8,831 nt of DNA from Candidatus Zixiibacteriota bacterium (GCA_003641345.1 QNAD01000063.1:1-8831), one strand, 5' to 3'. Numbered from the stretch's first letter, positions 1 through 8,206 are shown. Made by a program: numbers and translations. Notes: generated by a model not told the origin, from the sequence alone.

Positions 1-2198
1 ATAAAAATAAAAATAACAAAATTGGAATGGCGGCTCTTGATATTTCAACTGGCTCATTTATTGTGGACGAAGGTGATTTGAACGAAATATCAGAACGATT
101 AAAAGTTATGGAACCATCAGAAATTCTCTATCCATCAATTGGCGAGAATTCTGATAATATTTCTGGAGATTATAGTTTTAACGGACTGCAAAACCTTACT
201 CCGTTCGAAGAATGGAATTTTGATTACCAAACAGCAAATAGAGAACTAAATCAGAAATTTGGCACGTCAACGCTGGATGGTTTTGGCCTTAGAGATAACC
301 GATTGGCAATAACTGCGGCTGGTGCTATTTTAAGATATTTAAAAGAAAATCACAGAAACAAGATTGACCATATAAATAAAATATCCAAATTTAACAGTGG
401 CGAACAAATGACTATGGATTACTCAACTGTTCGTAATTTGGAGCTTATAAAAAATGTAGCAACTTCTACCGAAGAAAACTCACTATTCTCTGTTGTAAAT
501 CGTTGTCGTACTGCCGGTGGTTCAAGATTATTAAAAAACGCAATACTTCACCCCTTTGTTTCCAAAGCAAGAATTGAACGAAGATTAACCGGTGTTACAG
601 AATTTGTTAATAGCCAATCGCTCAGAATGAATATCATGGAAGTCACAAAAAAACTTCCTGATATTGAAAAACTTGCCGGACGTATGGGGATTGGTAAATT
701 AAATCCAAGACAGATGCTGGCATTAAAAGATTCACTTATCATTTCTAAAGAGATAAAAACTATATTACAAGATGCACACAGCCCTCATCTAAGTGGGTTG
801 AGAGATGGGATTGACAACACTGGTGAAATAATAAGCAAAATATCTGATGCACTCACAGATGAACCACCTCTGGTTGCAAATAAAGGCAATATCTTTCAAG
901 AAGGCTATTCAACGGAATTAGATGAATTAAATGATTCCATCAAAGATGCCCGTTTATATATCAGCTCTTTACAGCAGAAAGAAAAAGAACGTACCGGAAT
1001 CAATACTTTGAAAGTAGGCTTCAATAAAGTATTTGGATATTATCTGGAAATCAGTAAAGCTAACGCATCAAATGCACCAGATGAATATATCAGAAAGCAA
1101 ACACTCGTAAATGCTGAAAGATTTATAACCCCCGAATTAAAAGAAAAAGAAGAATTGATTTTCTCTGCTGAAGAGAAAATTTTTAAGTTAGAAGCAGAAC
1201 TGTATCAAAAACTTCTTCAATTTCTTAATTCTTATATAGCGACATTTCTAAATATAGCTTATCTCTTAGCAGAGATTGATTTGACTGTTTCGTTGGCAGA
1301 GTTAGCGATAGAAAAAAATTATTCCCGCCCTGAATTATACGAAGATAACAGATTGAAAATAACTAATGGTCGTCATCCGGTCATAGAATCTGTATTGCCT
1401 TTCGGTTCGTTTGTCGCAAATGATATTAATTTTGGAAACGAAAATGATTATATTCATATTTTAACCGGACCTAATATGTCAGGTAAATCTACTTATTTAA
1501 GGCAGATAGGTTTGATTGTTATTTTGGCTCAGATTGGTTCTTACGTTCCGGCGGATAAAGCAGAAATAGGCTTGATTGATAGGGTTTTCACTCGAGTAGG
1601 GGCACTTGATAACCTCGCCAGAGGTCAATCAACTTTTTTAGTGGAGATGGTAGAAACCGCCAATATTATGCATAATGCCACCGAAAAATCATTGGTACTG
1701 CTTGATGAAGTAGGACGCGGTACTTCTACTTTCGATGGTCTTTCTATTGCTTGGGCAGTAGTGGAATATATTGTAGAAGAGATTTCAACTCGCACAATTT
1801 TCGCCACTCATTATCATGAATTAACAGGTATGTCTGAAATTTATAATTCTGTGAAGAATTTTCAGGTGGCTGTGAAAAAATGGGAGGATAAAGTGATCTT
1901 TCTTCATCAAATTATCCCCGGCGGATGTGATGATTCTTATGGTATCGAAGTTGCTCGTTTAGCAGGTCTTCCAAGAAGTTCAATCAATAGGGCTAAACAG
2001 GTTCTAAAACTTTTGGAGTCTGGCAAATTTAATCAGAGTGAGTTAGGAAAAGGCATCTATAAAGAAAAAATCCAACCTTCGTTGTTTGACCCTGTTCCGT
2101 CTGAAGTTGAAAAAATTATCAACGAATCTGATATCGATAACATGACACCAATTGAAGCACTGAACCTTCTTCGCAAATTAAAAGAAAAATTATTATGA
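1..2198 (+). CDS. mutS: DNA mismatch repair ATPase MutS, 5'-partial
   Basis: MutS recognises mismatches as a dimer and signals to MutL through its ABC-type ATPase. The frame is open to the left edge (first whole codon at position 3). The ATG at 27 lies inside the connector domain: residues around it read KIGMAALDISTGSF, matching the family's G-x-A-x-x-D-I-S-T/S-G segment, and it has no ribosome site. The true start is therefore outside the window, and roughly 130-150 residues, including the mismatch-reading domain with its Phe-x-Glu motif, are missing. Numbering from the ATG at 27, the lever and clamp domains follow, then the ATPase: Walker A GPNMSGKST at 481-489, an ARGQSTFLVEM segment, Walker B LLDE with D560/E561 followed by GRGTSTFDG, and the switch histidine in ATHYHEL at H595. 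The C terminus is complete (TPIEALNLLRKLKEKL). QPSLF at 683-687 fits a sliding-clamp-binding peptide. The gene overlaps mutL by 4 bp. Confidence 0.97.
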   Translation, partial: KNKNNKIGMAALDISTGSFIVDEGDLNEISERLKVMEPSEILYPSIGENSDNISGDYSFNGLQNLTPFEEWNFDYQTANRELNQKFGTSTLDGFGLRDNRLAITAAGAILRYLKENHRNKIDHINKISKFNSGEQMTMDYSTVRNLELIKNVATSTEENSLFSVVNRCRTAGGSRLLKNAILHPFVSKARIERRLTGVTEFVNSQSLRMNIMEVTKKLPDIEKLAGRMGIGKLNPRQMLALKDSLIISKEIKTILQDAHSPHLSGLRDGIDNTGEIISKISDALTDEPPLVANKGNIFQEGYSTELDELNDSIKDARLYISSLQQKEKERTGINTLKVGFNKVFGYYLEISKANASNAPDEYIRKQTLVNAERFITPELKEKEELIFSAEEKIFKLEAELYQKLLQFLNSYIATFLNIAYLLAEIDLTVSLAELAIEKNYSRPELYEDNRLKITNGRHPVIESVLPFGSFVANDINFGNENDYIHILTGPNMSGKSTYLRQIGLIVILAQIGSYVPADKAEIGLIDRVFTRVGALDNLARGQSTFLVEMVETANIMHNATEKSLVLLDEVGRGTSTFDGLSIAWAVVEYIVEEISTRTIFATHYHELTGMSEIYNSVKNFQVAVKKWEDKVIFLHQIIPGGCDDSYGIEVARLAGLPRSSINRAKQVLKLLESGKFNQSELGKGIYKEKIQPSLFDPVPSEVEKIINESDIDNMTPIEALNLLRKLKEKLL

Positions 2199-4057
2199 GT
2201 ATGAATTCAAAAAAAAATAAACGGTGGATTCGTCCTTTACCAAAACAAGTAATCAATAAAATTGCCGCCGGTGAAGTAGTTGACCGGCCAGCTTCGGTTG
2301 TAAAAGAACTTGTCGAAAATTCAATTGATGCCGGAGCTGACAAAATTGATATTTTAATTGAAAAATCAGGAAGCAAACTTATTAAAATTGTTGATGATGG
2401 CTGTGGGATAGATGAAGAGCAGATTGAGGTTGCATTTTCGAGACATGCAACTTCTAAAATTGCTAATTTTAATGACCTTGAGAGTTTAGTTACATATGGT
2501 TTCAGAGGGGAAGCTTTACCTTCGATTGCCTCAGTTTCTCGCCTTAGAATGGTATCAAGAACTTACAATGCTTCATCGGGTTTTGAAATAATCTATGAAG
2601 GAGGGGTTCTTCAATCTTTACAGCCAATTCCAGCTCAGTTAGGGACAACGATTGAAGTGGAAAATTTATTTTTTAATACTCCCGCTCGAAGAAAATTCAT
2701 GAAATCAGAAGCTACTGAATCAAGGCATATTTCAAGAACTGCTACGGCTATGGCACTTGGACGATATAACGTTGGATTTAATTATATAATCAACAATAGA
2801 AAAATGTTTTCATTGCCAAGTAAGCAAACTCTTGAAGACAGAGTTAAATCAATAATTGCTCCCCATGAAAAATTTATCGAAGTGAAATCTGAAAATCCTT
2901 TAGTTAATATTTTTGGATATTTAGGTTTTCCAGAATCCGCTCAGCGAAATCGTAACGGTTTTTATTTATTTATAAATGATAGGTTTATTCAATCACCAAC
3001 TATATTTCATGCTGTATCAGCCGGATTTGGAGAGCTGTTGCCGAAAGGTCGTTTCCCAGTAGGTACTCTATTGTTGAGTGTTGATCCGTTAGAGGTTGAT
3101 GTCAATGTTCATCCGACTAAAATCGAAGTTCGTTTGTCGCATGAACGGGAAATTCATGATATAGTATATCGAGCTGTTAAAGAATCTTTGAAAAAGGATG
3201 GTATAATACCTTTGTTTAAGGCAGCATCGCCTTATTCTGAAACTAATTCCACTAACCATTCTCAATCATATCAATCTCATGCTAATAATTATCAAGTTAG
3301 AATTCCGGGAATAACATCCCAGCCGATTCAAGACAAAAAATTCCTTTCTGATTTACATCAACCGCCATCTGATGATGTTACCAAAGATTTTGATAATTAT
3401 AAAGATACAATTCAGGTTGATAAAAATACTGGGGAAATTTTAGATTCTACCAAATCTACAAAAACGGAAATTGATTCCGGTCCACGGGATGGGTTTAAAA
3501 TAGTGGGAAGATTTTCTGAATTGTATCTACTTATCCAAGCCGGTTCTGATCTTTTTATTATTGATCAGCATACGGCTCATGAGCGAGTACTGTATGAAGA
3601 AACTTTAGAACTTATAGAAAAATCGGCTATAAACAGCCAACAACTTCTTTTCCCTGAACAATTTGAATTAAGCCCGGAACAATTGGCAGTATTTGAAGAA
3701 GCAGAAACACAATTAAATTCTTTTGGTTTTATTGTTTCCGGATTTGGTGGGCGGATGGTTAGAATTGAGGCGGTTCCGGCAATATTATCCAAAAAATCAC
3801 CTCAGAAAATATTTTTGAAAGTAATTGATGATATAGCATCTTTAACGAAAACAGGTCTTGATTTAAAAAAAGCAATGGCTCAGACAATTGCCTGTCGGGC
3901 GGCTGTTATGGCAGGGGATAGATTGAATGATCAGGAAGCGGAATATCTTCTGCAACAGCTTTTTAAATGTGATAATATGTACTCTTGTCCTCATGGTCGG
4001 CCTACCTTTATTAAGATAACTCGCAAAGATTTGGATAAACAATTTGGGCGAATCTGA
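2195..4057 (+). CDS. mutL: DNA mismatch repair protein MutL, endonuclease-type
   Basis: MutL couples MutS mismatch recognition to strand incision. The N-terminal GHKL ATPase shows KELVENSIDAGA (catalytic E38, Mg-binding N42), DDGCGI (D67), ATSKI and YGFRGEALPSIASVSRL near 101-118. A polar, low-complexity linker spans roughly 350-432. The C-terminal domain starts near F434 and carries DQHTAHERVLYE (D457, H459, E463, E468), ACR at 566-568 and CPHGRPT at 598-604. These are the metal-site motifs of nicking MutL proteins, so repair is probably MutH-independent. QQLLFP at 482-487 fits the QxxL/IxP clamp-binding motif of this family. The fourth residue of the DQHA motif is Thr instead of Ala. The length of 620 residues is normal. 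The start ATG overlaps the mutS stop as ATGA with no clear SD, implying coupling; a second ATG at 2201 is an alternative start. The gene's end overlaps miaA by 14 bp. Confidence 0.97.
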   Translation: MSMNSKKNKRWIRPLPKQVINKIAAGEVVDRPASVVKELVENSIDAGADKIDILIEKSGSKLIKIVDDGCGIDEEQIEVAFSRHATSKIANFNDLESLVTYGFRGEALPSIASVSRLRMVSRTYNASSGFEIIYEGGVLQSLQPIPAQLGTTIEVENLFFNTPARRKFMKSEATESRHISRTATAMALGRYNVGFNYIINNRKMFSLPSKQTLEDRVKSIIAPHEKFIEVKSENPLVNIFGYLGFPESAQRNRNGFYLFINDRFIQSPTIFHAVSAGFGELLPKGRFPVGTLLLSVDPLEVDVNVHPTKIEVRLSHEREIHDIVYRAVKESLKKDGIIPLFKAASPYSETNSTNHSQSYQSHANNYQVRIPGITSQPIQDKKFLSDLHQPPSDDVTKDFDNYKDTIQVDKNTGEILDSTKSTKTEIDSGPRDGFKIVGRFSELYLLIQAGSDLFIIDQHTAHERVLYEETLELIEKSAINSQQLLFPEQFELSPEQLAVFEEAETQLNSFGFIVSGFGGRMVRIEAVPAILSKKSPQKIFLKVIDDIASLTKTGLDLKKAMAQTIACRAAVMAGDRLNDQEAEYLLQQLFKCDNMYSCPHGRPTFIKITRKDLDKQFGRI

Positions 4058-4955
4058 AAATATAACAATAAATATTATTTGTGGTCCAACAGGCTCTGGG
4101 AAATCAACAGTCGCACTTGAATTAGCTAAGTTTTTGCCAATTGAAATTATCAATGCAGATTCAAGACAGATGATAAAATACTTAAATATTGGAACAGCTA
4201 AGCCAACCAAAGAAGAACAAAACCTGGTAAAAACACACTTGATTGACATTATTGAACCTGGGACAAAATATTCAGCTTTCAGATTTATAGATGATGCTAA
4301 CAGAGCTATTGAAAATATTTTAAGTAATAATAATATACCGTTGTTTGTTGGAGGAACTGGATTTTATTTGAGGGCGTTGACAGATGGAGTCGTTGAAATT
4401 GGCGAAACTGAATTTGAAATAAAAGAAAAACTTGAAAAAGAGATGGAATTGCTTGGTCCTGAAAAAATGCATAAAAAACTTATGAGCATTGACCCCTTAG
4501 AGGCTCACAAAATACATCCGAATAATAAAGTGAAAGTTCTGCGTGCACTTGAAATTTTTTATACTACTGGGAAATCTAAATCCGAAATTTCCGCTACTGG
4601 TGTTTACCGAAAAAGTAAATACAATTTCAGATATTTTTGCCTGGCTCCAAACCGAGTAGATTTATATAATGCTATAAATGACCGAGTTGACAAAATGATT
4701 GAAATGGGGCTTTTGAAAGAGATTAAAAATTTAATCTCAAAAGGATATATGAATGCGATTAAAATATCAAATGTGATTGGCTATAATGAAATAATCAATC
4801 ACTTTGACGGCAAGTCCTCTTTGGAAGAGGCAATAAGTTTGATAAAGCAAAATAGTCGCAGATATGCCAAAAGACAGATTACATGGTTCAAAAAACAGGG
4901 CGATATTTCATTTTATGAAAATAGGGCTGATTTACTTGATTTATTAGTTGAATAA
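4044..4955 (+). CDS. miaA: tRNA dimethylallyltransferase MiaA
   Basis: MiaA transfers a dimethylallyl group from DMAPP to N6 of A37 in tRNAs that read codons beginning with U, the first step toward ms2i6A. Visible motifs are the P-loop GPTGSGKST at 14-22, NADSRQ at 37-42 with the probable general base D39, NIGTAKPT at 48-55, HLIDI at 65-69 (the family usually has HHLIDI, here THLIDI), FVGGTGFYLRAL at 101-112, the late IGYNE segment, and the C-terminal SRRYAKRQITWFKK tRNA-binding signature. At 303 residues it is full length. The only plausible initiator is TTG at 4044: the next in-frame ATG, near 4171, falls after the P-loop and would destroy the enzyme. The start lies inside the 3' end of mutL and lacks a good SD, so it is probably translated by coupling or reinitiation. 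The mutL-miaA order is widely conserved in bacteria. Confidence 0.96.
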   Translation: MGESENITINIICGPTGSGKSTVALELAKFLPIEIINADSRQMIKYLNIGTAKPTKEEQNLVKTHLIDIIEPGTKYSAFRFIDDANRAIENILSNNNIPLFVGGTGFYLRALTDGVVEIGETEFEIKEKLEKEMELLGPEKMHKKLMSIDPLEAHKIHPNNKVKVLRALEIFYTTGKSKSEISATGVYRKSKYNFRYFCLAPNRVDLYNAINDRVDKMIEMGLLKEIKNLISKGYMNAIKISNVIGYNEIINHFDGKSSLEEAISLIKQNSRRYAKRQITWFKKQGDISFYENRADLLDLLVE

Positions 4956-4978
4956 AGAGAAATATTTTCTTATAAAGA

Positions 4979-4995
4979 GGCTAAACTTCATAGCC
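4979..4995 (+). other. Small hairpin downstream of miaA
   Basis: GGCTA (4979-4983) and TAGCC (4991-4995) form a perfect 5-bp inverted repeat around a 7-nt loop in the 91-bp gap between miaA and the transglycosylase gene. There is no T-tract directly after it, so it is not a typical intrinsic terminator. It could be a weak 3' structure of the mutSL-miaA message or an operator overlapping the possible -35 box at 4987. A 5-bp stem can also arise by chance. Confidence 0.25.
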
Positions 4996-5015
4996 GATAA
5001 TTTGTTATATATAGT
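4987..5015 (+). promoter_or_regulatory. Possible sigma-70-like promoter for mltD-sppA
   Basis: TTCATA (4987-4992, 4 of 6 matches to TTGACA) and TATAGT (5010-5015, 5 of 6 to TATAAT) are separated by 17 bp, in the only sizeable gap before the transglycosylase gene. In DNA this AT-rich such pairs are common by chance, so this rests mainly on position. Confidence 0.3.
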
Positions 5016-5027
5016 TAACAAAAAATT

Positions 5028-5034
5028 GAAGGAG
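5028..5034 (+). promoter_or_regulatory. Ribosome binding site of the MltD-like gene
   Basis: GAAGGAG lies 12 nt before the ATG at 5047. The spacing is somewhat long, but no other ATG, GTG or TTG nearby gives a better signal peptide, so it supports the start at 5047. Confidence 0.6.
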
Positions 5035-5046
5035 TATTTGGATTAA

Positions 5047-7275
5047 ATGATTAAATATTTAAATGGATTTTTACTGTTGCTTTTAACTATATGCTTAACC
5101 GCTTGTGCCGGTGGCAAAAAATTATCTCACCCCGGTATTTATAGTAATAATCCTAAAGAAACAACTAGTGCTACTGATGAAAATAGTAAACCGGCAACGA
5201 AAGAAACAGAGACTAAACCAGTACCAATTGAAATTGTTTCTGCGGACACAAAAGAGAAAAAGCAAGAGGAAAAAGTTGATTCCGTAGAAGGCAAGGTTGA
5301 AGAAAATCCGAATGAAAAATCCGAAGCTGAAATAAAAGATACACCCTCTCACTTCCCTATCGAAACATATCAAATAACAAACGACCTTGATGACTCAGCT
5401 TCGGCAGTTGATGATTTTATTTGGCGTCAATTTGAATTGGCTGAAGAGTATCATGCGATGGGCGTTTTAGCTAATAGGGAAGCAAGCTGGGAAGAGGCAC
5501 AGTATTATTTTGAAAAATCTTTAAGTATTTTAGCTAATCTTGATATTGAAGCTGATTCCTCATTGACTCCGGAGGCAGTTAAATATACAGCTTCATTAGA
5601 TAATATTGTTGCAGATTATAGAGTAACTTTGAGGTCATTGGGAACATTGACTGATGATGTTTCAATATCGGTCTTAGTCGAACGCTTTGGAGATATGGCA
5701 GGCCGTTTTAATATTGATACGATGCAGGTATTTGGTGGTGAGGTTAAGAAAATTTCTTACGATTTACCTATAGTAATGAATGATCGAGTCAAAAAATCAA
5801 TCGTATATTTTCAAACAGTTGCTAAAGATGCCTTTTATAAATATTTACGTAGATCTCAAAAATATAAAAATTTGATGTTAGGAACTATTCGGAAGCATGG
5901 CTTGCCCGAAGATTTAATTTATTTGTCATTAGTAGAATCCGGTTATAATCCCGATGCCTATTCTTGGGCAAGGGCGATGGGGCTATGGCAGTTTATCTCT
6001 TCAACTGGTAAAATATATGGGTTAAAAAGAAGCTGGTGGATTGATGAACGAAAAGATCCTGTAAAATCAACAGATGCCGCTTGTCGTTTTCTTAAGGATT
6101 TGTATAATCAGTTCGGTTCATGGGAACTTGCAATGGCGGCTTATAATGGTGGTCCAGGTCGAGTGAGGAAAACTATTAAAAGACAGAAAACAATCGATTT
6201 CTGGAAAATGAAATTAAAAAGACAAACAATGGATTATGTACCGTTGATTATGGCGGCTACGATTATTGCCAAAGAGCCGGAAAAATACGGTTTTACAAAT
6301 ATCGAATTTGAGTCGGAAATTGAATGGGATGAAGTTGTTATTAGTCGTTGTTTGGATTTGAAAGATGTAGCTAAAGAACTTGGTTGTTCAAAAAAAGAGC
6401 TTAAAAAACTAAATCCAGAACTATTAAGAAACTATACGCCACCTAATACAAAAAAATATGTTCTTAAAGTACCAAAAGGTAAAAAAGATAAATTTTATGC
6501 CGCTTATGATAACATGCCTTCACCTCAGGAAACAAGCTGGGTAAGACATAAAATCAGAAAAGGGGAGACGGTTAGTACTATTGCGTCCCGATATGGCGTG
6601 TCTCAATATGCTATTTTTGAAGCGAACAATTTAAAAAGACGTTCAAGAATTTATGCCGGTAAAGAAATAATTGTCCCGGTTCCGCTTGATAGAGAGTATA
6701 ACAAATCAACTCGAAATAAAAAGAATTACGATAATTATACTGCTAATAAATCTATGTATGTAGTTCGTTCCGGTGATACGATGTGGGATATTGCCAGAGC
6801 TTTTGGAACATCGGTAAGTGAACTTCGAAGAAATAATTATATCGAACGCGGTTCAAGAATTTATGTTGGACAAAAATTAAAAATCCCATCCAGTGCAAAG
6901 AATTTGAAGAACAAAAGCTATGCAAATTCTAAGAAAGTTTATGCCTCCACACCATTGAAAAGTAAATCTTCAAACTACACTGTCCGATCCGGCGATACGT
7001 TGTGGGATATTGCCCGCAAGTATGGCACTACTACTGGAAAAATCAGGAGATTGAACGGGTTAGGACGGTCAAGTAGAATATATCCCGGACAACAACTGGT
7101 AGTAAATTCAAATTCAAATTCTGGTTATGTTGTCCATAAGGTAAGAAGAGGCGAATCACTCAGTAGGATAGCCAGAAGATATCAAACATCTATTACTCGC
7201 ATCATGGCAAATAATGGACTAACAAACCCTGATCAATTAGCAATAGGTGCAAATTTAAAAATATTTACGAAATAA
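5047..7275 (+). CDS. mltD: MltD-like membrane-bound lytic transglycosylase with LysM repeats
   Basis: This enzyme cleaves the MurNAc-GlcNAc bond of peptidoglycan, forming 1,6-anhydro ends. The N terminus is a lipoprotein signal: a hydrophobic stretch after MIKYLNG ending in lipobox LTAC with C20, and no Asp at +2, which fits outer-membrane sorting. A Lys/Glu/Thr/Pro-rich linker covers about 30-108 and should span the periplasm. A helical segment at about 132-166 resembles a single TPR unit. The transglycosylase domain is at about 265-390, with catalytic E297 in LVESGYNP, then GLWQFISSTGKIYGL, WWIDERKDP and AAYNGGPGRV. A degenerate LysM-like region is possible at about 435-480. Four clear LysM modules follow at about 501-545, 571-614, 644-686 and 697-740 and bind glycan. 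At 742 residues it is longer than the roughly 450-residue E. coli MltD. sppA follows after 14 bp, so the two are probably co-transcribed. Confidence 0.93.
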   Translation: MIKYLNGFLLLLLTICLTACAGGKKLSHPGIYSNNPKETTSATDENSKPATKETETKPVPIEIVSADTKEKKQEEKVDSVEGKVEENPNEKSEAEIKDTPSHFPIETYQITNDLDDSASAVDDFIWRQFELAEEYHAMGVLANREASWEEAQYYFEKSLSILANLDIEADSSLTPEAVKYTASLDNIVADYRVTLRSLGTLTDDVSISVLVERFGDMAGRFNIDTMQVFGGEVKKISYDLPIVMNDRVKKSIVYFQTVAKDAFYKYLRRSQKYKNLMLGTIRKHGLPEDLIYLSLVESGYNPDAYSWARAMGLWQFISSTGKIYGLKRSWWIDERKDPVKSTDAACRFLKDLYNQFGSWELAMAAYNGGPGRVRKTIKRQKTIDFWKMKLKRQTMDYVPLIMAATIIAKEPEKYGFTNIEFESEIEWDEVVISRCLDLKDVAKELGCSKKELKKLNPELLRNYTPPNTKKYVLKVPKGKKDKFYAAYDNMPSPQETSWVRHKIRKGETVSTIASRYGVSQYAIFEANNLKRRSRIYAGKEIIVPVPLDREYNKSTRNKKNYDNYTANKSMYVVRSGDTMWDIARAFGTSVSELRRNNYIERGSRIYVGQKLKIPSSAKNLKNKSYANSKKVYASTPLKSKSSNYTVRSGDTLWDIARKYGTTTGKIRRLNGLGRSSRIYPGQQLVVNSNSNSGYVVHKVRRGESLSRIARRYQTSITRIMANNGLTNPDQLAIGANLKIFTK
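6547..7266 (+). repeat. Array of four LysM-coding repeats
   Basis: Four tandem LysM modules are encoded here, separated by short Ser/Asn/Lys-rich spacers. Modules 1 and 2 share an identical 15-nt block (6641-6655 and 6851-6865). Modules 2 and 3 share 20 of 21 nt (6775-6795 and 6994-7014), encoding GDTMWDIA and GDTLWDIA. The nucleotide identity suggests internal duplication or gene conversion. Module 4 is more divergent. Confidence 0.85.
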
Positions 7276-7280
7276 AATAA

Positions 7281-7289
7281 GAAGGTGAT
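7281..7289 (+). promoter_or_regulatory. Strong Shine-Dalgarno of sppA
   Basis: GAAGGTGAT directly abuts the ATG at 7290. AGGTGAT is an exact match to the complement of the usual 16S rRNA 3' tail (AAGGAGGTGATC). It fixes the sppA start and shows that SD-based initiation operates in this organism. Confidence 0.85.
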
Positions 7290-8195
7290 ATGGCCAAAAA
7301 AAGGGATGTTATTGTTGGTGTAGTAATAGCGGTTGGCTTTACTATAGCTCTTGGCTTTATGGGAATTACTTTTCTCGGAATGTTTTTTGGAGATGGAGAA
7401 TATGACATTGGCGGTTTTGGTGATTCATCTGTGGGCGTGATTGAACTTAATGGAGTTATTGATGAACAAACAGGGCGACCGATAATTAAGCAAATTGATA
7501 AGTGGACTGACAATAATTCTATTAAAGCTATTATACTTCATCTTAATACTCCCGGTGGCGGTGTTGCTATTTCCCAAGAGATATATGATGCCGTGAAACG
7601 AGTACGTGAAGAAAAACCGATAGTTGCCGCTATGGCTTCTGTTTCGGCATCGGGTGGGTATTATATTGCTTGTGCCACAGATAGGATTATTGCTAATCCG
7701 GGTACGATAACCGGTTCGATTGGTGTAATTTTCCAATTTCATACTTATAAAGAACTTATGGGCAAAATTGGAGTTGGAACCGAAACAATTAAATCGGGTG
7801 AGCTTAAAGATGTTGGCAGTTATTCTCGGGATATGACGAAAAAAGAAGAACTGATGCTTAGGTCCGTGGTAATGGATAGCTATGAGCAATTTATTGCCGC
7901 TGTTGCCGAAGGGAGAGATATGGACCCTGAAGAGATATACCCATTGGCTGACGGCTCGATATTTACCGGTCTTCAAGCTTATAATCTTGGTCTTGTGGAT
8001 ACTCTGGGTGGTTTGACCGAAGCAGTGGAACTTGCGGCTGAATTAGCAGAAATTGAGGGTGAACCTAATGTGGTACGGCCATTTAAGAGGAAAAAAAATG
8101 GATTATTTGATTTAATGGAGAATATTCTGCAAAATATAGACTCAAAATTGGAAAATAACGCAGTTGGTCCGAAGCTTATGTATTTATTTCAATAA
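7290..8195 (+). CDS. sppA: Signal peptide peptidase SppA, S49 family
   Basis: SppA is a membrane-anchored serine protease using a Ser-Lys dyad that degrades cleaved signal peptides and other membrane-associated peptides. A positively charged N terminus (MAKKR) precedes one transmembrane segment at about 8-33, giving an N-in orientation with the catalytic domain outside the cytoplasm. Key segments are LHLNTPGGG, SASGGYY with probable nucleophile S121, PGTITGSIGV, and IKSGELKDVGS with probable general base K173. The 52-residue Ser-Lys spacing equals that of Bacillus subtilis SppA (S147 and K199). At 301 residues it is the short single-domain form rather than the duplicated E. coli type. The C terminus PKLMYLFQ looks complete. 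It lies 14 bp after the transglycosylase gene, so the pair probably forms an envelope-maintenance operon. Confidence 0.95.
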   Translation: MAKKRDVIVGVVIAVGFTIALGFMGITFLGMFFGDGEYDIGGFGDSSVGVIELNGVIDEQTGRPIIKQIDKWTDNNSIKAIILHLNTPGGGVAISQEIYDAVKRVREEKPIVAAMASVSASGGYYIACATDRIIANPGTITGSIGVIFQFHTYKELMGKIGVGTETIKSGELKDVGSYSRDMTKKEELMLRSVVMDSYEQFIAAVAEGRDMDPEEIYPLADGSIFTGLQAYNLGLVDTLGGLTEAVELAAELAEIEGEPNVVRPFKRKKNGLFDLMENILQNIDSKLENNAVGPKLMYLFQ

Positions 8196-8206
8196 TTATT
8201 TGAATT

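Noticed and set aside
1..29. ATG at 27 as the true mutS start, with an AT-rich promoter before it
   Set aside because: The frame stays open to the window edge and the upstream codons continue the conserved connector-domain sequence. The recognition domain must lie outside the window.
3242..3490. Low-complexity Ser/Asn/Thr-rich stretch in mutL as a possible insertion or frameshift
   Set aside because: It falls in the variable linker between the ATPase and endonuclease domains, where such sequence is normal, and the frame is intact on both sides.
3863..4249. Minus-strand open frame of 128 codons across the mutL-miaA junction
   Set aside because: It lies opposite conserved MutL C-terminal and MiaA P-loop coding sequence and shows no family features.
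4998..5004. TAATTTG as a Bacteroidetes-type TAnnTTTG -7 element before mltD
   Set aside because: It is one base short of the consensus, no matching -33 element is clear, and AT-rich DNA yields such near-matches often.
5105..5373. Overlapping open frames on both strands inside the mltD spacer
   Set aside because: The Lys/Glu-rich low-complexity coding lacks stops in other frames by composition; neither product looks like a real protein.
7425..7976. Long open frame on the minus strand (183 codons) opposite sppA
   Set aside because: It is antisense to a clear sppA, has no recognisable motif, and its composition mirrors the codon use of the + strand gene.
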